From Collybiopsis luxurians FD-317 M1 (taxonomy: Eukaryota > Basidiomycota > Agaricomycetes > Agaricales > Omphalotaceae), in NCBI GenBank assembly GCA_000827265.1, contig KN834902.1:4664-14961 (forward strand): DNA of 10,298 bases. The letters run 5' to 3'. Within the stretch, counting starts at the first letter, position 1; every line of letters begins with the position of its first letter. The notes beneath the pieces were generated by a model. The model was not told where the DNA came from. It saw only the letters and a program-made list of their open reading frames with translations, and searched no databases. This document shows positions 1 through 8,331 of this stretch, in pieces. A program made the position numbers and the translations under genes.

Positions 1-876
1 TTTAGAATGTATTTTTCTGATGAGTAATCATGATTTATATGACCTTTAGAGGGGAAACTCGCACCTGTGAAGGAGAATCTCAGCATAAAGATGGGCTCCT
101 TTTGTAATCTGTTACAATCCGGTGTCATCTATGAAACATCTCTTGAGATCCAAGGAAAAAAAAAATGTAGAAGCTCGAAGCCAGTTCCAATTCAATGATC
201 TGACATTTGGAGGCTTGTGCATGGGAGCTATGAGTTGCTTTATTAGCAACTAGTCGAGCAAAAATAATACTCACTTCTGCAGGCCTATGGTTGCCTCACC
301 ATTAACTTTCAGAATTTTAAGCCAATGATTTTCATGTTGTATTGAAGTGCAACAGTGTTAGACACTGTTTCATTGTGAGCATCTTGGAGTGCATGGCACA
401 GTGCACATATGAGACACGATGTATATATTGTGAGCCCCCCTTAAAAGGATCACAGCCAATTTTACCTTCTCTCCTTCTTTCCAATGATGGGCACGATTTT
501 TCATAGCGTTGAAGCTAAAAATCAACAATTGCATTGCATGCTGAACATGTAAGATGACCTTCTACAGCATCCCCTCCATTGAGATATTGCTTGTAGAATA
601 TACTGATTTTGTTGTCAACATCCACAGCACCAACAGTAGACGAAGAGTTATAGCCCCCACAAATCTAGTATGGCAAGACAGCATTATCATTGACAGCCTT
701 GAGCCTTGAGCCTTGATAATCAGGCAGAAAGTGTGAACTGGCCAGGGTGAGGATCGATGAGATGGCGGTCAAGGCACTGGGGCGCGAGCAGCACTCGAAC
801 TAATGAGAAAATTGCGAAAATGCTAGAAAATGGGCTTCCTGTCATTCAGCAATTCTGACAGAGCCGCAGACACAAA
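1..876. other. intergenic, no recognisable gene
   Basis: No open frame here has recognisable protein content and I see no tRNA or rRNA. Two small structures stand out. One is a perfect 7-bp inverted repeat with a 5-nt loop (AGTTGCT at 233-239, AGCAACT at 245-251). The other is three tandem copies of the heptamer AGCCTTG at 695-715. The rest is AT-rich, low-information sequence. Confidence 0.6.
695..715. repeat. heptamer tandem repeat (AGCCTTG x3)
   Basis: Three exact, contiguous copies of AGCCTTG. The repeat is short and probably arose by slippage; no function is implied. Confidence 0.8.
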
Positions 877-1152
877 ATGTACGCGAAAATCATTAATAAG
901 AACCAGGTACAAAAAGCAGAGTTGCCCTAAGTTGCCAATGATATCGGAACCTAATCAAGCCATTGAATTTGTAACCTTGGTCTGCTATGAGCCATGGCTC
1001 ACAGTAGGATCCAGCCAACAACTAGACAATTGAAAGCTAGGGGGGAGGCGGAGGGGAGGAGTAATGAAGAGCCTCGAATCCAAGGTGGGGCGGGGCTTAT
1101 AGACTCTATAAGAGCATTTTCTATTAAATCAAGAAATACATTGTAGCCACAC
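877..1152 (-). repeat. diverged direct repeat, copy 1 (promoter-like segment)
   Basis: This stretch aligns by eye with 1227-1576 in the same orientation, with gaps. On the plus strand, matching blocks occur in the same order: AAAATCAT; a block ending in AGCAGAGTT (near 914-922 and 1273-1281); a block reading GCTCA(C)AGTA(T)AGG(A)TCCAG near 998-1014; a purine-rich G/A block; TTATA followed by ACTC near 1098; and CCACAC at the right end. Read on the minus strand, the order is TATA element, pyrimidine-rich tract, then the TGGA-CCTA block, which is how a fungal core promoter and leader look. A third copy was not found in the window. Confidence 0.6.
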
Positions 1153-1226
1153 AATATCGTATTAATGGGTCTACTCATCTCACTCATTGCCATCGAAGCC
1201 TACAGCAGACCTGAAAGGCTTGCCAT

Positions 1227-1576
1227 GTCAAAAATCATCCAGGAGTTTTGTTCATAAGATCCAGAGGATAAAGAGCAGAGTTATAGATTCCAGGAATCGA
1301 TACAGTCCGATCAGAGGCAGTGGCGACTCGAGTTTCTGGTGCTATCTTGAACTGTTGAGACCAAAGTTGCTGCATTTGTAGCTTTGATTTATTGTAGCTC
1401 AGTATAGGCTCCAGGCAATGATATAATAACCAGAAGCTGGGGAGGGGAATGGGGGGCAGAGGAGGAACAAAAAGTGTCAAATGAAATTTGTGGGTTATAT
1501 ACTCCGCGAGAGGATTATATGATGAGTCAAGATTATGAAATCGGTTTACCCTTGAGTATGGAATATAGAACCACAC
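1227..1576 (-). repeat. diverged direct repeat, copy 2 (promoter-like segment)
   Basis: This is the partner of 877-1152, roughly 350 bp against 276 bp, with the TATA elements about 397 bp apart. On the minus strand it carries TATATAA, a long C/T-rich tract and then an ATG at 1375 in good context (AAA before the ATG). That ATG opens only a 46-codon frame ending at 1235. The matching frame in the other copy is not kept, so I do not call a gene. It could be a duplicated promoter and 5' leader of a gene now lost, or a piece of an unknown repeat family. Confidence 0.6.
1495..1501 (-). promoter_or_regulatory. candidate TATA box, minus strand
   Basis: TATATAA on the minus strand is followed downstream by a C/T-rich stretch (about 1470 down to 1437) and an ATG at 1375, 120 bp away. 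A weaker counterpart, TCTATAA, occurs in the other repeat copy at 1098-1104. No convincing gene follows either, so this may be an orphan promoter. Confidence 0.35.
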
Positions 1577-2098
1577 TGTGGGACTCAGGGGGAAGCTGGG
1601 AGCAGTTACCGAACACCGACAGGACCAAATTTCCATGTGTGAATTACTAAAAATGTAAAACAATGGCTATTGTGAAGCGCATCGTGTTTCGGAAGCTTCG
1701 TCCATGTGAACCAAAAATTTGCCTTTACGTTTCGACGCCAAGAGGCACTGGATTGCTCAGTTAGACTGCAAGGGATGGCAGCCTGATGAGTGTTTGTGGA
1801 TCAAAAGCAGAATGTTCTATTCAGCGCTAGCGACCTAATGCGCTTGAACTTCGATCCTTGAGTTGTTAGTGGTATCATTGTCATTTTTAACAGTTGAGAT
1901 TTGAAGTGGTCATGATCTTGAGCACGAGAGCTAATAAAGAAAGCCTGTAGTCCAGGTTGAGACAGAAGATGCCTCAATGTATTTCCAATCAAAGTTTCTT
2001 TTGGAGAAAATTAGTTTCGTCAAAAATCCAGTCATTTCTCTAACCAACTGTTCTTTTCCTGACCAAAAGCTCAATATACGACTGCTAACCTAACAACG
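1577..2098. other. intergenic, no recognisable gene
   Basis: I see no recognisable protein, RNA or repeat in this stretch on either strand. Near its right end, GCTAAC at 2084-2089 followed by CAG at 2103-2105 resembles a fungal intron branch site and 3' splice site on the plus strand. That fits the coding relic that starts at 2106. Confidence 0.5.
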
Positions 2099-2105
2099 CG
2101 ACCAG

Positions 2106-2272
2106 CCCTCGAAGGCAAAGTTATCTTCCCCCTCCTTTGTGAAGTTCTCGGACTTGGGGCAACCCTCATTCAGCTCCTTCTTGACCTTGTCAGAGGCCTG
2201 CTTGCCGAACTTCTCCCTCTTGTCAATGAAATTGTCTTCACCATTATTGCCACTCTCAGTCTCACTACCTAA
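2106..2272 (+). pseudogene. displaced C-terminal exon of small secreted protein
   Basis: An open stretch in one plus-strand frame runs from the possible 3' splice site (CAG at 2103-2105) to TAA at 2270-2272. It encodes a strongly hydrophobic, Leu/Val-rich segment of about 55 residues that includes KVIFPLLCEVLGLGATL and LLAELLPLVNEIVFTI. It has no start codon, and no matching N-terminal half lies upstream on the plus strand. The composition and helix-like pattern continue naturally from the minus-strand exons at 3569-3032, whose last readable residues are ILKVISSV. I infer it is the final exon of that same gene, flipped by an inversion. The alternative is the surviving end of a second, independent paralogue. 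I do not recognise the family by name. Confidence 0.55.
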
Positions 2273-3031
2273 TTCGCTTTCCTTACTGTAAACACAGTTA
2301 CTTCTGCTATTGACCTTCAGATGACAGATGTATGGCAGCTCTGTGTCTGCTCAGTCTTTGTTTGGTTACTTTCAGAGAGATAAAATTACATTTTATTCTA
2401 ACTTTTGTGCTCTTTGACTTGACGCATAGTGGGCCAACGCTAATGCGTGGCAGGACTCATGCCCTTTTCAGTGACTGGAATAAATTACCTTGCAGATCCA
2501 GGATCATTGATCATCAATGTAATGAAAACTAACTAAAATTGTGTAAATTGCAAAAATTAGATCAATTCAAAATTGCCTGCCTTGGATCAGGCACAGAATC
2601 ATCAGAGCAGAAACTCGGCATTCCATTCCATTCCATGCACTCGTAAATATACACGATAGTCTTTCGACTTTGCAACTGCTGAGCTGCAATGAGACTGAAC
2701 TGTTGCCTGTTTGGTAATGGCTAAACAAGAAGCAAGTGAAACATTTATTAACAGGACATTGAGTCTGCCAGTAAGTGCTATCACTAGATGCCACAGCGCA
2801 TACTGTATCAGATAAGGTGTTTCATTAGTAACAGTATATAGTAAAACTTCCGCGGGTGCAAAATTAGACTGGTCGAGGACAATCTATTCGATTGCATATG
2901 CCTTCCTGAATGTAATAATGATAGTGAGCCACCAACGCTTCCCGGCAAGCTCTCAGTTCCGTATGGTGACCTGCGGTCATTGCAATCCAATTTCCGATCT
3001 GTCTAATCCCGCACAACTCGAACTTTGGAAG
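2273..3031. other. gene-free segment inside the proposed inversion
   Basis: I see no gene here on either strand. A pentamer repeat (ATTCC x3) lies near 2620-2636. If the inversion proposed for 2106-3046 is right, this stretch was originally the 3' flank of the secreted-protein gene and is now reversed. Confidence 0.5.
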
Positions 3032-3569
3032 CTACAGAACGGAAGAGATAACTTTCAATATACATGCGATAGCACCGAAGATCAACTGTATATGGATGAG
3101 CTCAAGATACAAGAAAAGAATCATTGCTGATGTGACTTACGTTGAGCAGACTACAAACAAGTTGGGCGACATCAGCGACGGTAAGGACGCCATCCACAGT
3201 GGTCAAGACAGTGGTCAGAGCTACACCGACCGGACCATTTACATCGGAGATGGCGATGCTTAGGATGTGTTTGATATCACTGATGATGGGGGTATCTCTA
3301 TGGTGCAACTTAGAGCGACGATGCAGGCTGAAATTGAAGAAGCTGGAATTGAGTATCTGGGAAGTTTATAGTAGCGTAAGTGAAGAGTGCTTACTGAGCT
3401 CTTGAATGAGGGGAGTAAGGGATGCAATAACATCGACAATGAAGCTGTGGATGTCATGGCAGTCGCATTCACGAGCTTTGAGGGCAGTCGTGGCGGGAGT
3501 GACAGGAGCCGCAAAAGAAAAGGCCGCGGATGCTACAGCAACGAGGAGGAAAAGAGCAGTGAAATGCAT
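3032..3569 (-). pseudogene. small secreted hydrophobic protein, broken gene
   Basis: Exon 1 (3569-3395) starts at an ATG with A at -3. It encodes a signal peptide (MHFTALFLLVAVASAAFSFA), a Pro/Thr/Ala stretch, a possible KAR processing site and ECDCHDIHSFIVDVIASL. Intron 1 is 3394-3328 (GTAAGC..CAG, 67 nt). Exon 2 (3327-3141) begins in one frame (ALSCTIEI) and continues in another (PIISDIKHILSIAISDV, then VALTTVLTTVDGVLTVADVA). This is a frameshift near 3290-3300, equal to one base missing or two added. Intron 2 is 3140-3086 (GTAAGT..CAG, 55 nt). Exon 3 (from 3085) reads LIFGAIACILKVISSVL and then hits TAG at 3034-3032, where similarity to a coherent protein stops. The missing C-terminus appears at 2106-2272 on the opposite strand. 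By features it is a secreted, cysteine-poor hydrophobic protein; I do not know its function. Splice sites and promoter are well preserved, so damage may be recent. Confidence 0.65.
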
Positions 3570-3673
3570 TGTGGATTGAATGAGAGTGTGAAGGAGTGAA
3601 GAGAATTTGAGACCGAATGAGGGCAGTACAACTCGGAGTGAAATCAATGGGTTTGCTCATCGAAGTAGTGTTG

Positions 3674-3681
3674 TATTTATA
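3674..3681 (-). promoter_or_regulatory. TATA box of the secreted-protein gene
   Basis: TATAAATA on the minus strand lies about 105 bp upstream of the ATG at 3569. It is followed by a pyrimidine-rich leader (CTCTTCACTCCTTCACACTC-like, about 3606-3580). This is a typical fungal core promoter layout and appears intact. Confidence 0.6.
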
Positions 3682-3912
3682 CCTTTTTTGCAACTTGGAT
3701 TGGAAGCTTCATCGGAGTTTTGTGTTCGAAATAAGGCGTCATGAAATCAGGATTGATGCAAACACCATAAGCCCGACATACAGGTGGTTAGGATGCAATT
3801 TCGGAAATGTGGGGCGAGGAATATCTACCGCATACTTGAAAGGTGTATTAAACAAATGTTGAGGAGCTGCTGGAAGTGATACATTAATAAGACTTCCAGG
3901 CTATGCCAATTC

Positions 3913-6101
3913 CTACTCCCAAAAACAGTTCGAGGGACTGTAACGCCGGTTGTCAAACGAGTGCCAACTGATGGGAAAGTCAGGTGAGTCGAGGTCATAG
4001 AGGGGCTGGTAGACAAAGTGTCCTCGGTGGGGCATGACGGCACAAAAGTGGTTCAAGTGGGGGATGGAGGATTGGAGAGTGAGGAGTGCCCTGCGAACAA
4101 AGATGTCAACAAACTGAAGAAGAACAGGGACAAACAGAACCAAACTTACCCCGTCAATTCAACCCTCAAAGGCAGCATATCATCATCATCCATATCCACA
4201 TCCTCCTCCTTCCCCCAATCATCCGCACCCGCACCCGCACCCGCACCCATACTCACACCCCCAACCACCTCTCCGTATCCAAATATCTCGCCACCATCTC
4301 TGCCTCCAACCTCTGCCACTTCACCACATCCTCCCTCCCCATCCCGCTCCCCACTCCCACGGCCCCCTCCTCAAACATCATAACAAATGTACTCCTCCTC
4401 TTCCTCGCCCTCCCCCAACTCTGCGCCCACAACGCCATATTCATCGGCCGATCCCACCTAATCACACACCCACATGCCTGCACATCGATCCCCTCCTCCG
4501 CCACTGACGTCGACACGATCAAATTCTTCTCTCCCAGTCTAAAATCCATCAGGATTTCATTCTGTGTTTGCTTGATGAATTGCCTGGTGATGTCAAGGAA
4601 CGCATGCTGGTGGCTGCTATCCGACGCTCCCAGGAGGGGACCGGTTTGGAACTCGAGTTTAGTGACGGGGTGATGTTTGAGGAGCTCGGATAAAGCCAAC
4701 ACAACGTCCCAGCGTTGGACAAAGACGAGCGCGGAGAAGGTCTCGTTGGCTTTTTCCGCTTCTTCTTTTTCATTCAGCAGACACTGGAGGAGGGTGGAGA
4801 CCTTGTCGGACTGCTTGTCAGTGATATCATTGGGGTAGTATGAAACCGGGGTGATTGTGATCTCGTTGATGATCCCAAGGAGGTAGGCTTTTTCTTGACT
4901 CTGCCATGAAGGCATCATGTATTCAGCTGAAGAACCAGATCCAGACCCAGAGGCAGCTTTCTTCGCATTCTTGATCACCTCCAAAATGAACCAATCCATT
5001 GCCCACACCCTGACCTCACTCAAAATCTCCCTCGCAGCGCGCACAAAGTCTCTCAACCCTTTATGCATGAATGTTCCCTCGTTCGTGATTGTCTTGGACA
5101 GTCTCTGGTCCAGATGGACGTACTTGGGGGTGCCGGGGGATTTTTGGGAGAGTTGGTTGTGGAGGGATTTAATGTAGGGGTCGTTGGAGATGTCGAGGCG
5201 GTTGGTAGCGTATTCGAGTGCGGCGAGGTTGGTGGAGAAGGGAGGGTTGGAGGTGCTGGGAGCATTGTACATGATGTGTTTGAAGGTGGGACGGTGGACG
5301 TATTCGGCAAGTTCGGAACAGGTTTGACAGGGAGATACAATAACTGAGTCTAAATTTGTTTCTATCATACTTTTGATGAAAGTAAGAACTCAATGCCAAC
5401 GCAATAAAAAAATGAAATTGATTGACTGGAACGCTTTATCGACATTACCACCGAAGATAGGACTCGCAGTAAGGCCCATGATCATAGGCCTCTGCATTGT
5501 TCTCTGGCTAGACGCTATACCGGTGAGGCTAGGATTCCTAGGGGGCAACTTGTGGTAAAACTCTTGCATGATTCAGTTATATGGATCATTATCCACGGCA
5601 TGATGAGCCTCATTGAAGATGATCAAACTGATATCAGCACCCATCAAGATGTACCCGTGGTGCAGGGCATCGAGTAGGACCTGCGGAGTGGATACCATGA
5701 CTCGATGAGTGGAGAGGATGCTTTTCCAGAGCGAAGCATCCTTCCACTGGTCCAGGGCTAGGGCTCCCAATATGAGGCCAACAGAGACAGGGAGCGCGGC
5801 TTTGATGACATTGCACTGCTGCTCACAAAGGGCGACGGTGGGTGCTAGAAACCACGAGAGCTCAGGGGATAAAATTGAGAAAATCAATTCATTTTACTTT
5901 ACACTGAGAGAAATGTACCTTTTCCAGCTCTCGTTCACTTTCATGCTTCAAATGTAGAACAGCAATATGGGTCTTCCCAGAACCAGCATGCATTGCAATG
6001 ATAATGTTCCTTCGCAAGCTTTCATTGAGCATTTCCTGCTGATATCCCCTTGTCTTGATGGGAACTCCATTCACCGAAACCAAACTGATATTCTCGTTCA
6101 T
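3913..6101 (-). pseudogene. Dicer-like helicase, truncated pseudogene
   Basis: Fungal Dicers use an ATP-dependent helicase, a dimerisation domain, PAZ and two RNase III domains to cut dsRNA into small RNAs. Only the first part is here. ATG at 6101 (G at -3) opens exon 1 (6101-5919) with RGYQQEML and the P-loop AGSGKT. Intron 5918-5861. Exon 2 (5860-5427) has APTVALCEQQ, STPQVLLDAL, NEAH where DEAH/DECH is usual, and GLTASP. An in-frame TGA at 5575-5573 follows NDPYN. Probable intron 5426-5370. Exon 3 (5369-4150) has ALVFVQRW, STSVAEEGIDVQACG and AQSWGRARK, then a frameshift in a G5 run near 4260. Intron 4149-4091 (GTAAGT..GCAG). Exon 4 (from 4090) carries the start of the dimerisation domain (LTLQSSIPHLNHFCAV) and loses frame near 3945, after HSFDNR. 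PAZ and RNase III are absent, leaving roughly 660 codons where full fungal Dicers usually exceed 1,300. It cannot make a working Dicer as read. Confidence 0.85.
4222..4249. repeat. hexamer tandem repeat inside Dicer relic
   Basis: About four tandem copies of GCACCC on the plus strand. In the coding sense they read Gly-Ala repeats in the frame that rejoins exon 3 to the rest of the Dicer sequence (an acidic stretch and then LTG at the splice site). Slippage here or in the adjacent G run may explain the nearby frameshift. Confidence 0.75.
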
Positions 6102-6157
6102 CGCTGGTAGTGGCAAAAGGTGTCGATGAGGGGAAACCGCAACGCTAGAAGCTCAAG

Positions 6158-6166
6158 CTTATAAAG
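6158..6166 (-). promoter_or_regulatory. candidate TATA box of the Dicer relic
   Basis: CTTTATAAG on the minus strand lies about 57-65 bp upstream of the ATG at 6101, with a C/T-rich leader between. Spacing and context fit a fungal core promoter, so the 5' end of the relic may still be transcribable. Confidence 0.45.
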
Positions 6167-6622
6167 GGGATTGCGCACCTAAGAGCTACAAGGAAAAGCC
6201 TTTGATGAAGCTGTGGATTCTAAGAATGTAAATGATCATTCATGAGGTTGAGACTGAGTTTGAACCTTCATCAGATATCCTGAGCTGAAAGAATGTCAAG
6301 GGAAAGAAAAAGAAAAAAAAAAGGAAAAATGAGTGGCCCGGCCAAACTGGCTCTCACTATCCAATTTGTTCATCTCCTGAAAGACCTATGAACATGCCTC
6401 TTCTTTCAAAATGGTGTTCCCACCCAATTGTAAAAATTTATCATGTTCTATCTTACCTTTAGCTATATTAGTGTTGCCACGGCTCGGCTGGCCGCAAGTC
6501 TTAGTCGACCTGATCAGTTGCGGCTACTAGCTGAGCTAAAGCCGGCTCAAGTTGATGGGGTTCAAACCAGAGAAAAATAAGCATAAATATGTTTGCTATA
6601 GGGGGCAGCATTGCAAGTAGGT
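6167..6622. other. intergenic, no recognisable gene
   Basis: I see no gene. A purine-only tract lies at about 6299-6331. A GC-rich patch at 6476-6555 contains several short palindromes (GGCTGGCC-like, AGCTGAGCT, GCCGGC) and stands out from its AT-rich surroundings. A GGTTCAAACC string near 6558 resembles a tRNA T-loop, but no T-stem or cloverleaf can be formed around it. Confidence 0.5.
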
Positions 6623-7642
6623 TGCTACACACTATCTGGGACTGTGAAGGACCCTGGCTGCCACTATCGGATGCCATAATGCCAGTGACATTTAACTGAT
6701 TTTCTTATCCTCAAGCTGGTACTAGTAAGCCGAACTGTGGCTTGAAACTTTGAAGTTAGCTGACCAGAACTGGCTGTCAGCTCAGGCTTAACCCACTGTT
6801 CAGCGTTGGCTATCAGTCAGGTAAATCCCAAGCTGTGACAACACTAGGCTATATCTTGTCCTGCTTTCTATTTTACATCAATCAGCTGGAATATATTTGA
6901 ATCACCCACTTTTTCCTTCTGCCTTGTCATCACAAGATTCCTCACAGCTGTTTCTTAAGTTTCTAATGCGAGCAGGCACATCTACACCACCTTCCAGTCC
7001 CTTAGTTCTCCGTACTCAACCTGGAGGGTTTAGATGGTTAAACAAGAGTAGTACCTTTGGTGCAATCTTTGTCATCCAATGGCACATCTGGTATGTATAT
7101 AGTTTAGATATATCTCAATACCAAGTTCCCCCTACATATTACCTAGAGATTCCTGAGAATTTTATCCCAGTTCTGTGGAGTTAATGTCTTCAAAAGTTGT
7201 GAGAGATGAATGTTGCCAATCTATCATGAACTGTCCTCATCTGAATTTACAATGGGGACAACTTTGTACCTGTACAGATTTTATTAAAGCTCTGCTGCAT
7301 TGACATGCTCCTTGACTTAGGTGTGATCTGATATACTAATTGGGTCATATTCCTTTTCAACAAATGTTGCACCCTCACTCTGTGTCTTCAAGCCAAATGG
7401 ACTTTCTTGTCAATCTGATTTTAATCAATCATACACTCCCTGCAAAATGGTCAGCTTGCCACTTACAATTACAACATTGGAATTACAGGGTTCTGCATGC
7501 TGTCAAACTTCAAGGAATATCAGTTTCTTGTACAAGTATATTTTACATCTTGATTCTAAAGTGGAACAAAAAGAATGGAATTTTAACCAAAAGTGCTGCA
7601 ATGTTACAAGCTAAATTAAATTTGTGAAGTGGAGCTGGATTC
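6623..7642. repeat. segmental direct repeat, copy A (flank of ankyrin array)
   Basis: About 1 kb aligns in order with 8332-9337, mostly by substitutions with some indels. One 83-nt stretch containing ACACTAGGCTATATCTTGTC (from about 6842; partner from about 8532) differs at only two positions that I can see. The offset is 1708 at the left edge and about 1690 at the right, so indels total under 20 nt. It abuts the 3' end of the left ankyrin array in the same way as copy B abuts the right one. I see no coding capacity, terminal repeat or transposase, so I treat it as the 3' flank of a duplicated ankyrin gene. Confidence 0.8.
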
Positions 7643-8331
7643 TTACTTTAGGCTATTTTTGTTGCATCTGCACCATTGAAGCAGCAACTTGACAACAGTT
7701 TTATTGTGGTTCTGTTGGGCTGCGCAGAGTGCATTCCCATAGAAATTACCCTGGGCATTCACATCTGCACCATTGTCAAGCAGCAACTTGACAACAACTT
7801 CATTGGCTCTCCATGCAGCTGCCTGAAGTGCATTCCCATATTCACCACCCTGGGCATTCACATCTGTGCCATTTTCAAGCAGTAACTTGACAACAGCTTC
7901 ATTGCCACTCTGCGCAGCTGCCTGGAGTGCATTCCCAGGGTGGTTTCTATGGGAATGCACTTCAGGCCCCCACCCTCGGCATTCACTTCTGTACCATTTT
8001 CAAGAAGTAGCTCAACCACAACTTCATTGCCTCTCTGTACAGCTGCCTGGAGTGCATTCCCATATTGACCACCCTGGGCATTCACATCTGCATGTTTTTC
8101 AAGCAGTAACTTGACAACAGCCTCATTACCACTCTCTGCAGCTGCCTGGAGTGCATTCCCATATTCACCACCCTGGGCATTCACAACTGCATGTTTTTCA
8201 AGCAGTAACTTGACAACAGCTTCATTACCACTCTCTGCAGCTGCCTGAAGTGCATTCCCATAGAGATCACCCTGGGCATTGACATCTGCACCATTGTTAA
8301 GCAGCAACTTGACAACAGCTTCATTGCCTCT
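7643..8331 (-). pseudogene. ankyrin-repeat array, 5'-truncated and frameshifted
   Basis: Ankyrin repeats are 33-residue helix-loop-helix units that bind other proteins. About seven tandem units of 99 nt are visible, of the form NEAVVKLLLENGADVNAQGG followed by YGNALQAAAxxG. The open frame begins just after a TAG at 8370-8368 with no ATG. Repeat homology starts abruptly at 8331, exactly where the duplicated flank begins, so the 5' end was lost at the duplication junction. The frame breaks at 7920-7967, where an inverted foldback is inserted, and again at about 7678, where two bases are missing (CTTCAATGG instead of CTTAACAATGG). Without the second change the protein would end ATKIA at a stop at 7650-7648, matching the right copy's TKKA end. 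It is not expected to make a functional protein. Confidence 0.85.
7920..7967. repeat. foldback inverted repeat inside an ankyrin unit
   Basis: GCCTGGAGTGCATTCCC (7920-7936) and GGGAATGCACTTCAGGC (7951-7967) are inverted copies with one mismatch, separated by AGGGTGGTTTCTAT. That spacer is itself the reverse complement of ATAGAAACCACCCT, the sequence that normally follows GCATTCCC in these repeats (compare 10217-10230). The second arm plus spacer is therefore an inverted copy of a neighbouring repeat segment. Confidence 0.85.

Noticed and set aside
233..251. Perfect 7-bp hairpin as a possible terminator
   Set aside because: It has no adjacent gene and no T-run, and intrinsic terminators of this type are not expected in a fungal genome.
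1235..1375. 46-codon minus-strand frame (MQQLWSQQFK...) behind a TATA box
   Set aside because: It is short, matches no family I know and is not preserved in the paired repeat copy. Kept only as part of a promoter-like repeat.
4018..4673. Two overlapping plus-strand open frames rich in Pro/Ser and His/Thr
   Set aside because: They lie antisense to the Dicer coding exon. Their low-complexity content comes from the complement of its Gly/Ala and acidic codons.
6540..6575. GGTTCAAACC, a possible tRNA T-loop
   Set aside because: The flanking bases do not form a T-stem, and no acceptor, D or anticodon arm fits around it.
6897..7184. Plus-strand open frame, also partly kept in the duplicate at 8588-8833
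   Set aside because: Both frames open with TTG rather than ATG. Differences between copies change many residues without favouring silent positions, and the frame ends differ. Conservation is explained by the DNA duplication.
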